Both the position numbers and the translations under genes were made by a program. A stretch of 64,000 nt of DNA from Tausonia pullulans (Eukaryota > Basidiomycota > Tremellomycetes > Cystofilobasidiales > Mrakiaceae): positions 558,001 through 622,000 of the forward strand of contig OX637628.1 of NCBI GenBank assembly GCA_951802195.1. The letters run 5' to 3'. A model generated the notes under the pieces. The model ran no database searches. It saw only the letters and a list, made by a program, of their open reading frames with translations, and was not told the DNA's origin. Shown piece by piece: positions 43,601 through 54,347 of this stretch. Each line of letters opens with the position of its first letter. The stretch's first letter is position 1.

Positions 43601-45955
43601 CCCCCCCCCCGTGACATTCTCCAGTTATCGCTGTCTGGAACATTGTCTACGGCCGCTGCATCGGCCTTATCTCCTCCCAGGACGTCATTGAGGCGCATAA
43701 GGAATCCTCATTTGCCGGCGAGGCCCTGACACCTCGGGAGGCACTCGAGCTTGTCAAAGAGCGGATCGAGGGCGAGGCTGTGCTCCCCGCGTGGTGCTCG
43801 GTCGATACGCGGATAGGAGGCTTGACGGTCCATCTTGAAGAGGGGCGATGCTTCGATGCGGAGATCCATCTCGACGAGCTTGGTAGCGACGTGCCGATGG
43901 GCTCGCACAAGGAGGATCAGAGAGGTGAGTGTTAATCGTCTACTTGCTTGTCTTGCTGGACGCTGACGACCTACCACTCCGATCACGTCCAGTCTCGCTT
44001 GGCAAGCTCCTTCTGGCAAACCTCTTCTCTGGTTAGTCGCTCGCTCTCTCCTCTCGTCACGAGGAGAACGAATGGCTGATACTTAAAAACCCTTCTAGGC
44101 TTCGTTGCGGCCGAGGTCCTCAGCTCCTTTCCGAGCGCCGCTTCCTCTACAAGCGCGACGGCCGGTCCAGCGCCGACAGGTAGTATCACCCGCGGCTCAG
44201 CGCCGACTTTCATCCCCATTGACGACCGCCCTCGGAGCCGACCGATACCCATGACCTCGAGCATGCCCCACACGCCCGGTGGCATCTCCGTCCTCGCGAC
44301 ACCAGCCATGACCCCCGCTCTGGCGCCCGAGGCGGGTGATTTTCTCTCGGGCAAGGGCGGAGGTGGTGGCGATCCCAACGGAGCAGGACCCCCTCCGCGG
44401 ACGCCTCAATCCTTCGCCGGCTACCACATCTCCAAGCCCATTCCCCAGCCGTCCGTGACCGGAGCGCCGAGCCTATTGGTCACCGACGCGACAGGCTCGT
44501 CGTCCAAGCCGACATCGCCGCTCAATTTTACAGGCAACGGCTGGGACTACTTCTCGACAGCCCAGGACCGCAATCGGACGGGCAGCGAGAGCGCCCCGGC
44601 GACCACGATGGCAGTCGACCTTCAGACGCCGGGGGGAAGCTTCATGGGCAAGTTCAAGGGCTTCGGCAAAGGCAAGAAGCCGACACCTGGTCTAGTCACT
44701 CCGGCGCCTGTGGCGGAGATCTCGGAGGAGGACGTGAAGCGCCAGGCCGATCTGGAGAAGGTGAGCACGGGCTGCGTCTCAGGTCACGCTTGGTCAATCG
44801 CTGACTGGTCCCCTTTCGCGCGCTCCAAGTGGGGTCCGCTCTCGGATCGAGACCTTTACCAGCGGCGCGTCCTCGAAGCCATCCGTTCCCGCCCTCTCGT
44901 CCCACCCAACCCCAAAGACATTCCCTCGATCCCGTCCTTCGCGGACGCCGCTATCTTCATCGACGAGGAGTCCAAGGACGCCGGCGCGTTCGCTGTCATT
45001 TATCGCGGTGGCGCGAGCACGACCGGAGTGGACAAGGAGGTTCTCGAGATGGCTCTCCCCGTCTGGGTGCTTGAGTTCTTGCTCGCTGGAAGGGCACCGA
45101 TGAGGGATCCAATCAAGATAAGTTTCCTCCTCGAGCCTTGGGACAAGAACGGTGGAGGACTAATGGAGATGCCGAATGGGTGAGTTCTTGCTCCGATTCG
45201 ACCCTTCCTCCCCCAGTTGGACTCTGATTCTGACGACGACGAACCCCCTCTCGTGCAGCAACAACCGCCTGACGGCAAACCGTGCCCTTCGCGTCCGCAA
45301 GATCTGCGCCTACGTAAGGACTGGTGTTCTCACTCTTTCTCTTTCTTCTCGCCCCTACTCACTCTCTCACCTCCCCCCCCCCCTCCGGCCTGTCCCCTTC
45401 CCCATTAGATCGTCGACCGCCTGGAGCTCGGCGTCCCCCGCTCCCGCGCCGTCTCCCTCTCCGGCAACTCACGCCAGCCGACCCCCCATGGCTCGCCCAA
45501 GCTGGCCACGCATATCTCACTCCCTCCGGCCCTCTCAGTCCCGTCGTCTCCCTCGAAAGCGACGGCCCTCGGGACGACACCGCCATCCCAGACATCGCCG
45601 ACGAGTCAAACGATGAGCCCCCCGCTGACCTCCGCGGTGAAGCCGGAGGAGCTCATCGAGCTCGTGTGCAACGAGATGGTTCTGCCTCCAACGGTGCGTC
45701 GTGTCCTCTCTCCTCCCCCCCCCCACGATCGAACACACGACCCGACCGGACTGACGAATACCATTCGGGGTTTGGCAGATGACGCTCTCCGCGGTCCGAC
45801 ACTTTGTCTTCCGCAGCGGCGGGGACATCACCATCAAGTACCGCCTGCGGGTCCTGCCGACAGAGACAAAGGAGCAGGAGGAGGAGGAGGGAGGAGAGGC
45901 GACGACGACGACGATGGCGGAGGGTGTTCCCGCTGCTCCTTTGACTTCTGGTTGA
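40659..45955 (+). CDS. WDR48: WDR48/UAF1-type WD40 protein (DUF3337)
   Basis: WDR48 (UAF1; Duf1 in yeast, Bun107 in fission yeast) activates ubiquitin-specific proteases. ATG 40659 opens [22 protein letters not shown] blades follow: [31 protein letters not shown] (spliced), [60 protein letters not shown] and [20 protein letters not shown]. Next is a long acidic/Ser-rich linker with a poly-Glu run (about 42729-42760). The C-terminal DUF3337 part reads [54 protein letters not shown], and a last block [20 protein letters not shown], ending PLTSG with TGA 45953-45955. The gene is about 5.3 kb with about ten introns, one holding a 16-C tract (43595-43610). Length about 1400 residues, longer than the animal protein because of linkers. 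Confidence 0.85.
43595..43610. repeat. 16-C homopolymer in WDR48 intron
   Basis: Uninterrupted C run in a short WDR48 intron, between the GTACGCTTC donor (about 43543) and the TTCTCCAG acceptor (about 43623), where it stands in for the polypyrimidine tract. Confidence 0.9.
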
Positions 45956-46320
45956 GTGAATGGCGGCACGGGTGTGGACGGAGACAGGGAGGAGGATCTT
46001 TTTTTTTCGTGGGCATGCGCATTGCGTCTTTTGAGAAGACGTAAGAGGTGGTGGTATCGAGGTTTATTTCACGAATGAGGGACCGAGTGTAAAGAAATAG
46101 AGAGAGAGGGTGCAAGACAGGAACAGTCTGATGGTAGTAAAGAGGAAGGAAGAGAGGGAGGGGAGGAGGGAGGGAAGGGGTATGCAGAGACTGTGAAGAA
46201 AATAAGAGTTGGAAGTGAGAGGCGAAAACGTCGAGGTCAAGATGGACAGTGAGCGAGACCAAGAGAAGAAAATGGAAAGGATAAGATGCTGAGACTGAGA
46301 ATGGAAGAAAGGTAGCAAGC
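45956..46320. other. Convergent intergenic region
   Basis: About 365 bp between WDR48 (plus) and the WHI2 homologue (minus). Purine-rich on the plus strand, with a T8 run at about 46001-46008. No gene seen. Confidence 0.45.
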
Positions 46321-48151
46321 TTAGATCTGGGGGAAATGGAGAGATGAAGGTCAATTGACGATCGAGAAGACGAAAAGAAGAGAAGGCTCACAAGGTTGAG
46401 CTCAAGCGTCCAGACGCGCCTCGCCCAGACCTTGATGAGCGGCGCCTTCTCCTTGTCCTTGTCCTTCACCTCAAGCTCGATGCCGTCCCACCAGCACTTG
46501 CGCTGGAAGAACAGGGGACCACTGGTCAGCGGCTAGGATGGGAATCATTCAACAGGGAAGTGACGCACAGCGGGCTTCCTCCAGAAGAGAAGCAGCTTCT
46601 GGGCCGTCGCCATCTGGGCCTGGTCGATCCTGCAGGGCTCGTCCGGCGATGTCGGGTGCTGGATGCCCGTCTTGAGGAGAACGAGCGCGATGGACGAGAT
46701 AGAGCATCGCGCGGGCTCCACATCCCGGTGACCCCACTCATCGGCACGGTCGAAGCCGCTGGAGCAATAGTCAGCGAGCCAACGTCGCGCAAAGTTGAGT
46801 CTCAAGCCCGGACGCACCTCATGCAAAGCATGTCGATGAGATGCTGCTCGGCCACGTTGTTCTCCTTGTTGACGTTCCTCTGAAGCGCCGTGAAGATGGA
46901 CCTCCTTTCGAGGAGTCCCCTCCCAGCCTCGCGCTTCATCTCCATGAGCTCGACATTCGCTCCGCCCTCCGCATCAGTCTTTGCGGGTCCACCCCGGGGC
47001 GGAATGACAAAGTACTCGAGCTCCTCGCGAAGGACAATGATGCCTTGCTTTTGAAGCAAGGGGTTCCCGGGGTCCTCGATCTCTGGAGAGGAGAGGAGCG
47101 ACTGCTGAGAATGGTAAAGACCTGGTGTTGTCGCGGTGCCGTAGAAGGTCGTGGTGGCGTCGCGGAAAAAGTCGAGAATGAAGTGGAAGCAGTCCGGATC
47201 AAACTGAGGGAGACAGGAAGGAAGGTCAGTGGACTGGATGGCTGGAATAGGAAGAGAAGCAAGGGAGAATGGCGTGTTGTGAAAGTCGATTGGGGGCGGA
47301 TAGTGAATGCCAAGAGAGAGAAAGAGAGAGAAGGAAAGAGGGAGAAAGAGAGAGAGAGAGAGAGGGATCTCCATGACACATGTAGGGCCGACCAGTTGAC
47401 GCGTTGAAGTAGTTCATCCCAGCGACGCATACATGCACGCACAGGGCCCATGAGCAGGTGCGCTGATCGACGACATCGAGACTGGCAGCATCCTCCCGCC
47501 TGACGTCCCACAGGCAGAGCACCTCAAGGAGAACCCAGGACGACCTTCTTCGAGGACGGCGGATAGGGCGATGGATGGCTGGGCCGACAGCGCCATGCGA
47601 CGGCGGGACATCGGGGTAACGGAGCTGGGCGTCGTTGAGGGGCTCGCCCTCGCTTTCTCGCATGGGGGCGCGAGGCGAGCATCCCTTCTCGTAAGCGAGG
47701 CCCTGGGGACGCTGAATCGCCAATGCAGAGCCCACAGAACCCAGCCGATTGAAAGCCAGATACCCAAACGACGGTTGTCATAGGGGGCGAGCGGCCCCGG
47801 CTATCGGGCAAGACGACGATGACGACGGGCATGCAGGCGGGCGAGGCCAGGGGCGGACGGGCGGGGGCGACTCACGTCGACCAAGTAGACATCCTCCTCG
47901 TCAACGCCCCCTCCACCATGGGGCCTACTGAGGACGAGACCGTTCGGGAAGAGGCAGAGAAGGACGCTCTCCGGGAGGTTCATCAGGCGCTCGCGCTCGA
48001 CAACAAACGACGCGCCGCGTACGTCGAGGTTGAGGCGAGCGAGGAGCTGGGCGGACTGCTGGGGGGGGTACTGAGGCTGGGGCGCCTGGAAGGAGGTGAT
48101 GGGGTTGTTGGAGGGAGGGGCGACCGAGGTGATGGGGTTGGCGGCGGACAT
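46321..48151 (-). CDS. WHI2: Whi2-like BTB/POZ growth regulator
   Basis: Whi2-type proteins carry a BTB/POZ fold and, in yeast, activate the Psr1/2 phosphatases in the general stress response and restrain growth on low amino acids. ATG 48151 reads MSAANPITSVAPPSNNPITS, then LLARLNLDVRGASFVVERER and LMNLPESVLLCLFPNGLVLS. After introns comes FDPDCFHFILDFFRDATTTF, the 'D-F-D-P-D-C-x-x-x-x-L-x-F-F-R' BTB signature, then QGIIVLREELEYFVIPPRGG and RRSIFTALQRNVNKENNVAE. A second conserved part follows: SGFDRADEWGHRDVEPARCS, MATAQKLLLFWRKPA, CWWDGIELEV and KVWARRVWTLELNL. The GTGAGCC donor and TTTCCCCCAG acceptor give a final LELNLI stop (TAA 46323-46321). Six or more exons. The family call is strong for the BTB half; the signalling role is by analogy. 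Confidence 0.82.
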
Positions 48152-48650
48152 GGTGATGAGAGGGGGAGGGGGGGAGAACGAGAGAAAGGGAGGAGAGGTG
48201 GTGGAACGCCACGGGTGGTGGGGCGGCTGTCGGGACGGCGGGGGGCTAGGGCCTCAGGTGCGATGGCGGAGGGCTAAGCGAGGAGTCGAAAGGGAGGGAG
48301 CTGGCGGCGGTCGAGGAGTAGCAGAGGAGGAAGGTGGTGAGCGATGATGGCCGTCGAGAACAGGCCGCCCGCCCAAGTTGGCTCATGATCGTCGTGTGCA
48401 CCCCTGGCCGTCGTCAGGCACCTCCGACCCGGCCTCGATCTCACTGCCGGGTTCGTCAGCCAGGCATGCATGCACCGTTGGCTCGCTTGCAGAGTCCCTT
48501 CTTCTCGACTCAGACTGCTAGACACCGCTTAGACGGTCCCGCCGCGAGCCGCCTCGACACGCGCCGTTCGTCCTTCGGCCTGACGCGACGACGCTGTCTC
48601 CCGTTTTCGCTTCTCACCACGTCTACCAATCAACGACGGCAACAGGAGCC
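48152..48650. promoter_or_regulatory. Divergent promoter WHI2 / COQ9
   Basis: About 500 bp, GC-rich, with purine-rich (GGGGGAGGGGGG) leader sequence on the WHI2 side. No TATA box or ORF is supported. Confidence 0.45.
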
Positions 48651-49567
48651 ATGGCCTCCCCCTCAACAATCCGACCCCTTCTTCTCTCTCACGCGCTCCC
48701 GCACATCCCGGCCCACGGGTTCTCCCTCGCCGCGCTCTCCCGGGCGTCCCTCACGCTCCCGCCGCCGTACCACTACTCCCAGCCGCTGACGCCGCCGGGG
48801 ATTGAGACGCTCTTCGGCCAGCAGCGCGAGCCTGAAAGGGCCCTCGTCCGCGAGTGGCTTGAGAGCAAGCGGGCCCAGCTCGCTGAGCAGGACAAGGCGG
48901 CGCGGGCGGCGAAGGGCGACGGCTCGTCGTCGCCGACGCAGTCGCTGGCGGAGGTCCTGGAGGCGAGGCTCTCTATGAACGAACCTGTCCGGGCGCACCT
49001 TGCCGATGTGAGAGATGGCTCTGGGTTTGATGGAGGAGAAGTAGAGGCTGATTCCGTCGCTTCGCAGGCCTTTGCCCTCTTCTCCTTGACGTCGACGAAG
49101 CTTCCGATCATCAACACAGGACTCAAGACGCCTTTCCCTGTTCTCAACCACTGTGCGTGTGTCAACCTTGCATTTTGATGGAGGCAGGCAGCTGAAGCAT
49201 GTATGTCAGCACTCCACATAGCCGACCAGGCTCTTCGTCTCTCCTCTCCCTCCCGACCGGTACGCAGCGCAGCGCGCCACCACCCTTCCGTCTGGTCTGT
49301 CTTGGCACACTGTCGCTCACCCTTTGCCCATCATCTCAACCCACCCAGGATCTCCACCAATCCCTCCCTCTCTCCCTCGTATATCTCTCTGCTGAGCTTC
49401 ACCAGCTCTCCCTTCCGCTCGACGCGCCCTCGATGCCCTCGACGTCGGCCTTCCTCCGGCGCCGACTCGACGAGTACCACTCATTCCAGGGGCAAGTCGA
49501 TGGGGCAGCCCACTTGGCGACAACGGCATGGAACGCGCTTAATGGGGCTGTGAGGAGCCGGTTCTGA
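48651..49567 (+). CDS. COQ9: Coq9-type ubiquinone biosynthesis protein
   Basis: Coq9 is a mitochondrial lipid-binding protein that presents coenzyme Q intermediates to Coq7. ATG 48651 opens MASPSTIRPLLLSHALPHIP then AHGFSLAALSRASLTLPPPY, which matches the 'I-L-x-x-A-L-x-H-V-P-x-H-G-F-S' start of the fold. It continues LVREWLESKRAQLAEQ and VLEARLSMNEPVRAHLAD. A 60-nt intron gives AFALFSLTSTKLPI. The last exon has DLHQSLPLSLVYLSAELHQL and MPSTSAFLRRRLDEYHSFQG, the conserved 'T-x-x-F-L-x-R-R-L' helix, ending LNGAVRSRF with TGA 49565-49567. No strong presequence is seen; the first exon may itself serve. The central region is diverged and exon borders around 49150-49350 are uncertain. Confidence 0.7.
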
Positions 49568-49726
49568 GATGAAAAGGGCTTTTAGGCCTATTGTGCAAGC
49601 GAGGGAGAAAGACAGAGCGCAGTCACAAGGAAGCTCGCCCTGGATTTTGCCATACTGTCCGTGGCATCTCGGCCTGAAGTGGTTTACCACTATTGCCACG
49701 CATACTGGGTCTCTCAAAGGTGCGTG

Positions 49727-49727
49727 T

Positions 49728-49788
<61 letters not shown>
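49727..49788. repeat. (AG)n microsatellite, about 62 bp
   Basis: Nearly perfect AG dinucleotide tract with one AAAG interruption near its left end. It lies between the convergent 3' ends of COQ9 and the minus-strand mitochondrial protein gene. Confidence 0.95.
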
Positions 49789-49789
<1 letters not shown>

Positions 49790-49821
49790 AGCCTCCGAGA
49801 GGAAAGCGAAGGAAAAGATCA

Positions 49822-50775
49822 TCATTTCGCCACACCCTCTCCTTCAACTGTACTCAACGGCCGGCTCTTCTGCTCCTCTCCAACCTTGACCTCCCCTCCC
49901 TCCCTCTCCCCCTTCTCCTTCGCCGAGTCCTCCTCCCTCCACTCAATCCCCTTCCTCCTCGCCCACTTCTCCCTCTTCACCCTCCTCCTCCGTTCCTCGT
50001 TCGCTCTCCTCCCGTCTTCCCTCTCCGCCCTCTTCTTCACACCTTCATCCCCCATCTCCTTCACCCTCTCCTCCTCCGTCAGCGAGGCCCACCGCTTGGC
50101 TTCACGCGCGGCGTGCTCCCGTCGGGAGCGGGAGAGCGCCTCTTGCGCGGCGGAGTCGGCGCGGCGTTGGGCTTTGAGGGCGACGAGGGTGCGATAGGGA
50201 AGACTGGGCTGGTGGGCGGGCAAGAAACGAGTTTGGGGGGGGGGGGGGGGGGGGGAGGGGGGGGAGGGAATCGTTGGGAGAAAGGAGGAGAGTGTCAGTG
50301 TGCAGCGTACAAGGGGATGTGAGAGAGAGAAAGAGAGAGTGAGGGACAGTACAGGGATAGACAGGACCTCGGGAGACGGCTCCTTGGCCAGGTACGACGT
50401 GTATGGCGCTGCTTCCGCTTCGAGCCCTCCAGCCGCTCGAACGAACTCTCCGGGCGACGCTCCTGATGATGACCGTCCCCCGTGTGCTTGACTGGGATTC
50501 GGCGGGGGAGCCATGCCGGAGACAAGAGCAGGACGCGTCGATGACGACGACGCGTCCGAGAATGGTGGCGACTTAGCGTCGTCGCCGCCGACAGCGGAGG
50601 AGGGTTTCGGCGGGAGGCGTGGGGGAGGACGGTAGTGGCGTCTGAGGGAGGGTCCCTGCTGGGACTGCCGAGGTGGAAGAGACAGGAGAGCGGGGGTGGA
50701 GGTGGAGAAGGGAGAAGAAGACGACGCAACGGCGAGGCTGGCGAGGCGCCGCGTGACGAAACTGATGCCGGACAT
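49822..50775 (-). CDS. Predicted mitochondrial protein with basic coiled-coil tail
   Basis: Not assigned to a family. ATG 50775 gives MSGISFVTRRLASLAVASSS then SPFSTSTPALLSLPPRQSQQ, an Arg/Ser-rich, acid-free leader ideal for mitochondrial import; an in-frame ATG at 50922 would mask that leader and is less likely. A Pro/Ser linker follows. The protein then reads LAKEPSPE, and a roughly 180-nt intron containing a 21-C run (minus strand) and ending GCCCACCAG joins it to PSLPYRTLVALKAQRRADSA. The C-terminal part is a charged helix (EEERVKEMGDEGVKKRAERE and RRRRVKREKWARRKGIEW), ending VEGEGVAK at 49822. The layout (leader plus basic helical body) suits a mitoribosomal or assembly factor, but that is inference. 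Confidence 0.6.
   Translation of the reverse strand: MSGISFVTRRLASLAVASSSSPFSTSTPALLSLPPRQSQQGPSLRRHYRPPPRLPPKPSSAVGGDDAKSPPFSDASSSSTRPALVSGMAPPPNPSQAHGGRSSSGASPGEFVRAAGGLEAEAAPYTSYLAKEPSPEVLSIPVLSLTLSFSLSHPLVRCTLTLSSFLPTIPSPPSPPPPPPQTRFLPAHQPSLPYRTLVALKAQRRADSAAQEALSRSRREHAAREAKRWASLTEEERVKEMGDEGVKKRAEREDGRRANEERRRRVKREKWARRKGIEWREEDSAKEKGEREGGEVKVGEEQKSRPLSTVEGEGVAK
50235..50255. repeat. 21-G homopolymer
   Basis: Uninterrupted G run on the plus strand (C run in the sense of the minus-strand gene), followed by AGGGGGGGGAGGG. It is within the intron of the predicted mitochondrial protein and acts as its polypyrimidine region. Confidence 0.95.
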
Positions 50776-51211
50776 AAAGGCGTAGGGGTCGTCGCTCGCA
50801 AGATGGATCGAGGGAGGGGGGAGACTGAGGAAGAAGGAGGATGTTGGAAGGAGACATGATGGCTCGAAAGACAGGGACAAGAGGGCTCTCGCACGGGCCG
50901 TGGCGCTGGCTTCGGAGGCCATTCATAGCCGTCGAGAGGAGAGTCACATGAGATAACAGCAGGGAGGAATACGGACAGAAGACATAGAGATGCTTGTACG
51001 TTGGGGCCTGATGCTGCAGTACTCAAGAGGCAGGGGACCAAGAGGCATCCCGGCGAGCTCGCGTGTAGGCGTCCTCGCGTACTAACCGTTACGATCTTCA
51101 ATACACAGTGCAGCAAGAGTAGGGGAGTGGGGCTGGGGGAAAATGGCGGGAGAGAAAAGAGAATGAAAGCAAGTCCTCTAAGGAAGAAGGGCCACATCGA
51201 GCGGCCATCGC

Positions 51212-52229
51212 TCAGACCTCATCGGCGGCCACCTTGTCGGCACCAGCGGAGGCATCGAGCTTCTTAAGGTTCCGATGAAGCTTGGGCTCGACGAGGACGA
51301 CACGGTCGAGGAGCTTGGTGTGCACGTTGGATCGGTTCGAGGAGAACGACGACCGAAGCGTCTCGAGCGACTTCCTGGCGAGCCGGGCAGCGGCCGGACG
51401 CGTGCGATGACGGTGAGGAGGGAGGCAAGGCGAGGAGGGGCGGTGGCGACCGAAGACGCGTGCATGGGCAAGCACATCAGCAAAGCGTCTATGCAGCAGT
51501 AGCACAGAAATATCCTTCACGCACTCGGTCTCGTCGTCGATGACCGTCTGCGTCTTGTCCGAGTCTCCGGCGTGCTGGACGGGAACGCGCGCGAAAGGGA
51601 CACGATCAGCCTCAGTCTTGACTGGGACACTTCACTGGGAACAGAGGCATCCTGTTGTCTCCTGCAATGCCGCCCTATCCCTGCGAGCCAGCCGCTTTGG
51701 AGCGCGAGCCAGCCAGTGAGAGAGGGCAGTGCCGCCGGAGACAGAGGGGCCCTGGTCGGTCTTCCCCCCTAAGGAGGACTCTTGCTTACCTCCTGCTCGA
51801 ACTTGGCGAACTCGGCCTCCTTCTCCTTCTTGTACGCCTCAATCTCCTTGGCCGCCTCAGACCGGGCGTCCTTGAGCTTCTGCGTCCGGTCTAAGGGGGG
51901 GAAGGGGCAAGGGAAGGGCCCGACCGACATCAGCGTGCGGCTCGACACGAGCAGAAGACAGTCGTCGGCGAGGGTGCAACGAACACTGGCGGGCGGCGGT
52001 GACGATCTTGGAGGCCTCCTTCTCGGCCTAAGAGAGAGGGACAAGTGGATTGCAGGCCGGCAGTTGGGGGTCAGCCAAGGGGAGAGAGACAGGGAGAGAG
52101 TGGGCAGGGTCTCGCCGGGTCTGACCTCAAGGAGGGTGGCGATGCCGGACGACTGCTGAGCGGACTGGGAAGAGACAGCTGGGTAAGCACGAGGCTGCCA
52201 GCTGGGAAGCGTCGGAGAGCGCTGACCAT
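51212..52229 (-). CDS. VMA10: V-type ATPase subunit G (Vma10)
   Basis: Peripheral-stalk subunit G of the vacuolar proton ATPase. The first coding exon is only the ATG (52229-52227); a 62-nt intron (GTCAGCGCTC...CTCTTCCCAG) leads to SAQQSSGIATLLE, the invariant start of subunit G. Next exons give AEKEASKIVTAARQ and DRTQKLKDARSEAAKEIEAY, KKEKEAEFAKFEQE, then HAGDSDKTQTVIDDETE. The final exon reads KSLETLRSSFSSNRSNVHTK and LLDRVVLVEPKLHRNLKKLD, ending AGADKVAADEV with TGA at 51214-51212. The spliced product is about 120 residues, the usual size, and the helix pattern is intact. Introns are large relative to exons (six exons in about 1 kb). Reading straight through the ATG without splicing gives an unrelated frame, which supports the ATG-only exon. 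Confidence 0.92.
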
Positions 52230-52588
52230 GGTGGGGCGAGAGTGAAAGATGATGGTGTTGCAGGTTGGGCGCCATCACGGCGCCGCCGCCCGTCGCCGAT
52301 CCTCGCTTGAACGCGAGGGGGTGCGTGCTCGCATTGGCTCTGTTCCTCTTCACAACGAGATGGCAAGAGATTGAGTTTGAGATCTGATCATTTTTGCCCT
52401 GCCATCGCCTTCGGGCGTGAGACATTAGGTCTATCGCCTCGCTGCTTGCGGTTGACTGACTCCCTTGCGGAATGACTGGCCTTCGTTCCGCCGCTTTCGT
52501 GAGTTCGGCTGGCCTCCTTGCTTGACTCAACAACAATCTTCGCATCGCCCTCTGCAAACTCCACTTCTACCGTCCTCTCGTTTCACCG
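52230..52588. promoter_or_regulatory. Divergent promoter VMA10 / hypothetical gene
   Basis: About 360 bp between divergent ATGs, mixed composition. No RNA gene seen. Confidence 0.45.
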
Positions 52589-53118
52589 ATGGTCAAGCCC
52601 CTCCATTTATCTTACCTCTCAGCCGTCTCGCAGCTTGACCCGCTCCTCTCCCTCCCGCCCTTCATCCTCCTGCATGTTGACCTCCGCCCTCCCCCATCTA
52701 CCAGGCGACCAGCTAACTCTTCTCAAGGCTGGTTCGATCCCCTCGACTTCGAGCTAGCTACATCCGGTGAGTGTGGAAGGATCCGATATATCCCTCCGTC
52801 TACCACCACCCACGCTCATGCCCCGCTTCTCTTCTTTCAGCTCTTCCAGTCATCAAACAACTCGTCTTCTGTGAAGCTCCTCCCCTGTCTGTGTCTCTAT
52901 CAAGTCGGCCATTTTCACGCGCTTTCCGGCTCTCATCCTTAGAAGCCCCAGTCCCGGAGATCTTGACTAGTTTAGACGTTTTGCGCTCTTTGCGCGAGCT
53001 CGCCAGTCTCTTCGTTCGAGATTATATGCGATGCCTCGGTGGCGTGAACCTTCTGCCTCTCGTGCAGCTGCGCTGCCTCGACAGGGGGGAGTCTCTCCTC
53101 GGGGCACATGAAGAGTAG
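52589..53118 (+). CDS. Hypothetical protein, two exons
   Basis: Not recognised. ATG 52589 gives MVKPLHLSYLSAVSQLDPLL then SLPPFILLHVDLRPPP and SQGWFDPLDFELAT. A clean 74-nt intron (52767-52840, GTGAGTG donor, CTTCTTTCAG acceptor) joins to SALPVIKQLVFCEAPPLSVS. The second exon runs through LRSLRELASLFVRDYMRCLG and ends LGAHEE with TAG 53116-53118. Spliced length is 151 residues and divides by three exactly. The N-terminus is hydrophobic but without a clear signal peptide. The sensible splice site and divergent promoter support a gene. More 3' exons are possible, since the last 30 residues look less structured. Confidence 0.45.
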
Positions 53119-53224
53119 AATCATGGTATCTATCCGGCAGGAGGCCCACAACGCTTTCTCCGCAGAGACATCTTGGTTTTCCGTAGCTCTTCTCTTGAGG
53201 GTGGAAACGACGTCCACAGTCTTG

Positions 53225-54089
53225 TCACCATCGCTGACTCGATCTCTGAGGGAGCCAAGCCACCCGCTTCCGACTGGGCTCTGCGTGGCTGCTGTCTGGA
53301 GAGATGGGTTGAAGAAGGAGAGTTTCTGGCCATTGCGAGTTCAGCGAACGGCGGAAGAGCGAGCCCCGAGGTCTGACATCTGAAGAGAGGGCTTTGCGAC
53401 CTTCCTTGCCGGACTGACGCTTCCGGCTGGAACGATACATCGTGTGGCCGTTAGTGCACTCGGTGAGGACACCATTGAAGGGTGGCCTTCTGATGAGCTG
53501 AGCACGGGGGAAGGGCGCTCGCTTCAAGGCGGCATCGAGGTTGATGCCGTCGAATGAGACGAACTCGCGTGTTGCTTGAGGATGACAAAGTTTGCCACCA
53601 CTCTTTCCATCCCTCCTGCGCCAACCCTCAACCCGGTTTTTAACAAAGTCAAGACATAGATCGCATTCCTCCTCTGCGCTGACTCAGAATTCGCCCAGTG
53701 TTTCTTTCATCCGACAACCCTCATCCCCCCCCCCCCGTTCTAGGCTAGTTCTCAGATGTCCAGGATTGAGCGACATCCCCCTCTTCGGTCTATCGGGATC
53801 GACTCCGACCCTGGTCTAGAATACGAGGTGGTCGAAGGGTAGATGCTGAAGAGCATGCGGAAATTGTCGGAAACATAAAAGGCCCCCTCCTGACGAGATC
53901 TGGGTCCCTGACGCTCTGTGTCGGCGTCTTTTCGATCTCCTCGTCTGTCTCCTTGATCTCGTACCCGACAGCGAGGGATCCATTGGAGAGAGTAGGGGCA
54001 AGGAGGTTTATTGGGACCCAGGCTTGAAAGATGCATGTTTCAGAGTCACTTTCCTGGACGGCTAGTTGCCGCTGAAAGCGGAGAGGCAT
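53225..54089 (-). CDS. Hypothetical minus-strand gene(s), exon structure uncertain
   Basis: Not recognised. ATG 54089 starts MPLRFQRQLAVQESDSETCI then FQAWVPINLLAPTLSNGSLA and VGYEIKETDEEIEKTPTQSV, followed by a donor (GTCAGGAGG). One splice gives a short end, HLPFDHLVF (about 53816). Further on, the frame FVSFDGINLDAALKRAPFPR with CTNGHTMYRSSRKRQSGKEG and KRVAWLPQRSSQRW (TGA about 53225) looks like real basic coding sequence but cannot be joined with confidence. One gene or two small ones are equally possible. It is divergent from the GRX5 gene across about 260 bp. Confidence 0.35.
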
Positions 54090-54347
54090 GAATGAGCGCT
54101 AGATCAGCTTAAGTTTCCGCAGATGAGGAAAGATCTAACCCATGGGAACAGTACAGCAGTGGTGACCACGTCATTGAATTTTCGGGTGTTGCGGGCAGTG
54201 TGAGCAGCAGATGACAGAGAGACCGACGGTCGCCCGTGCGTCGGCCGGGCGTTGAGCTTGTCGGCCGTGCCGGCTTTGAAGGCGACGGCGGCCTCTTACC
54301 GAACGGGCTCCTTCCCAACCACCACCTCCGTCTCTCTGTCTCCCACT

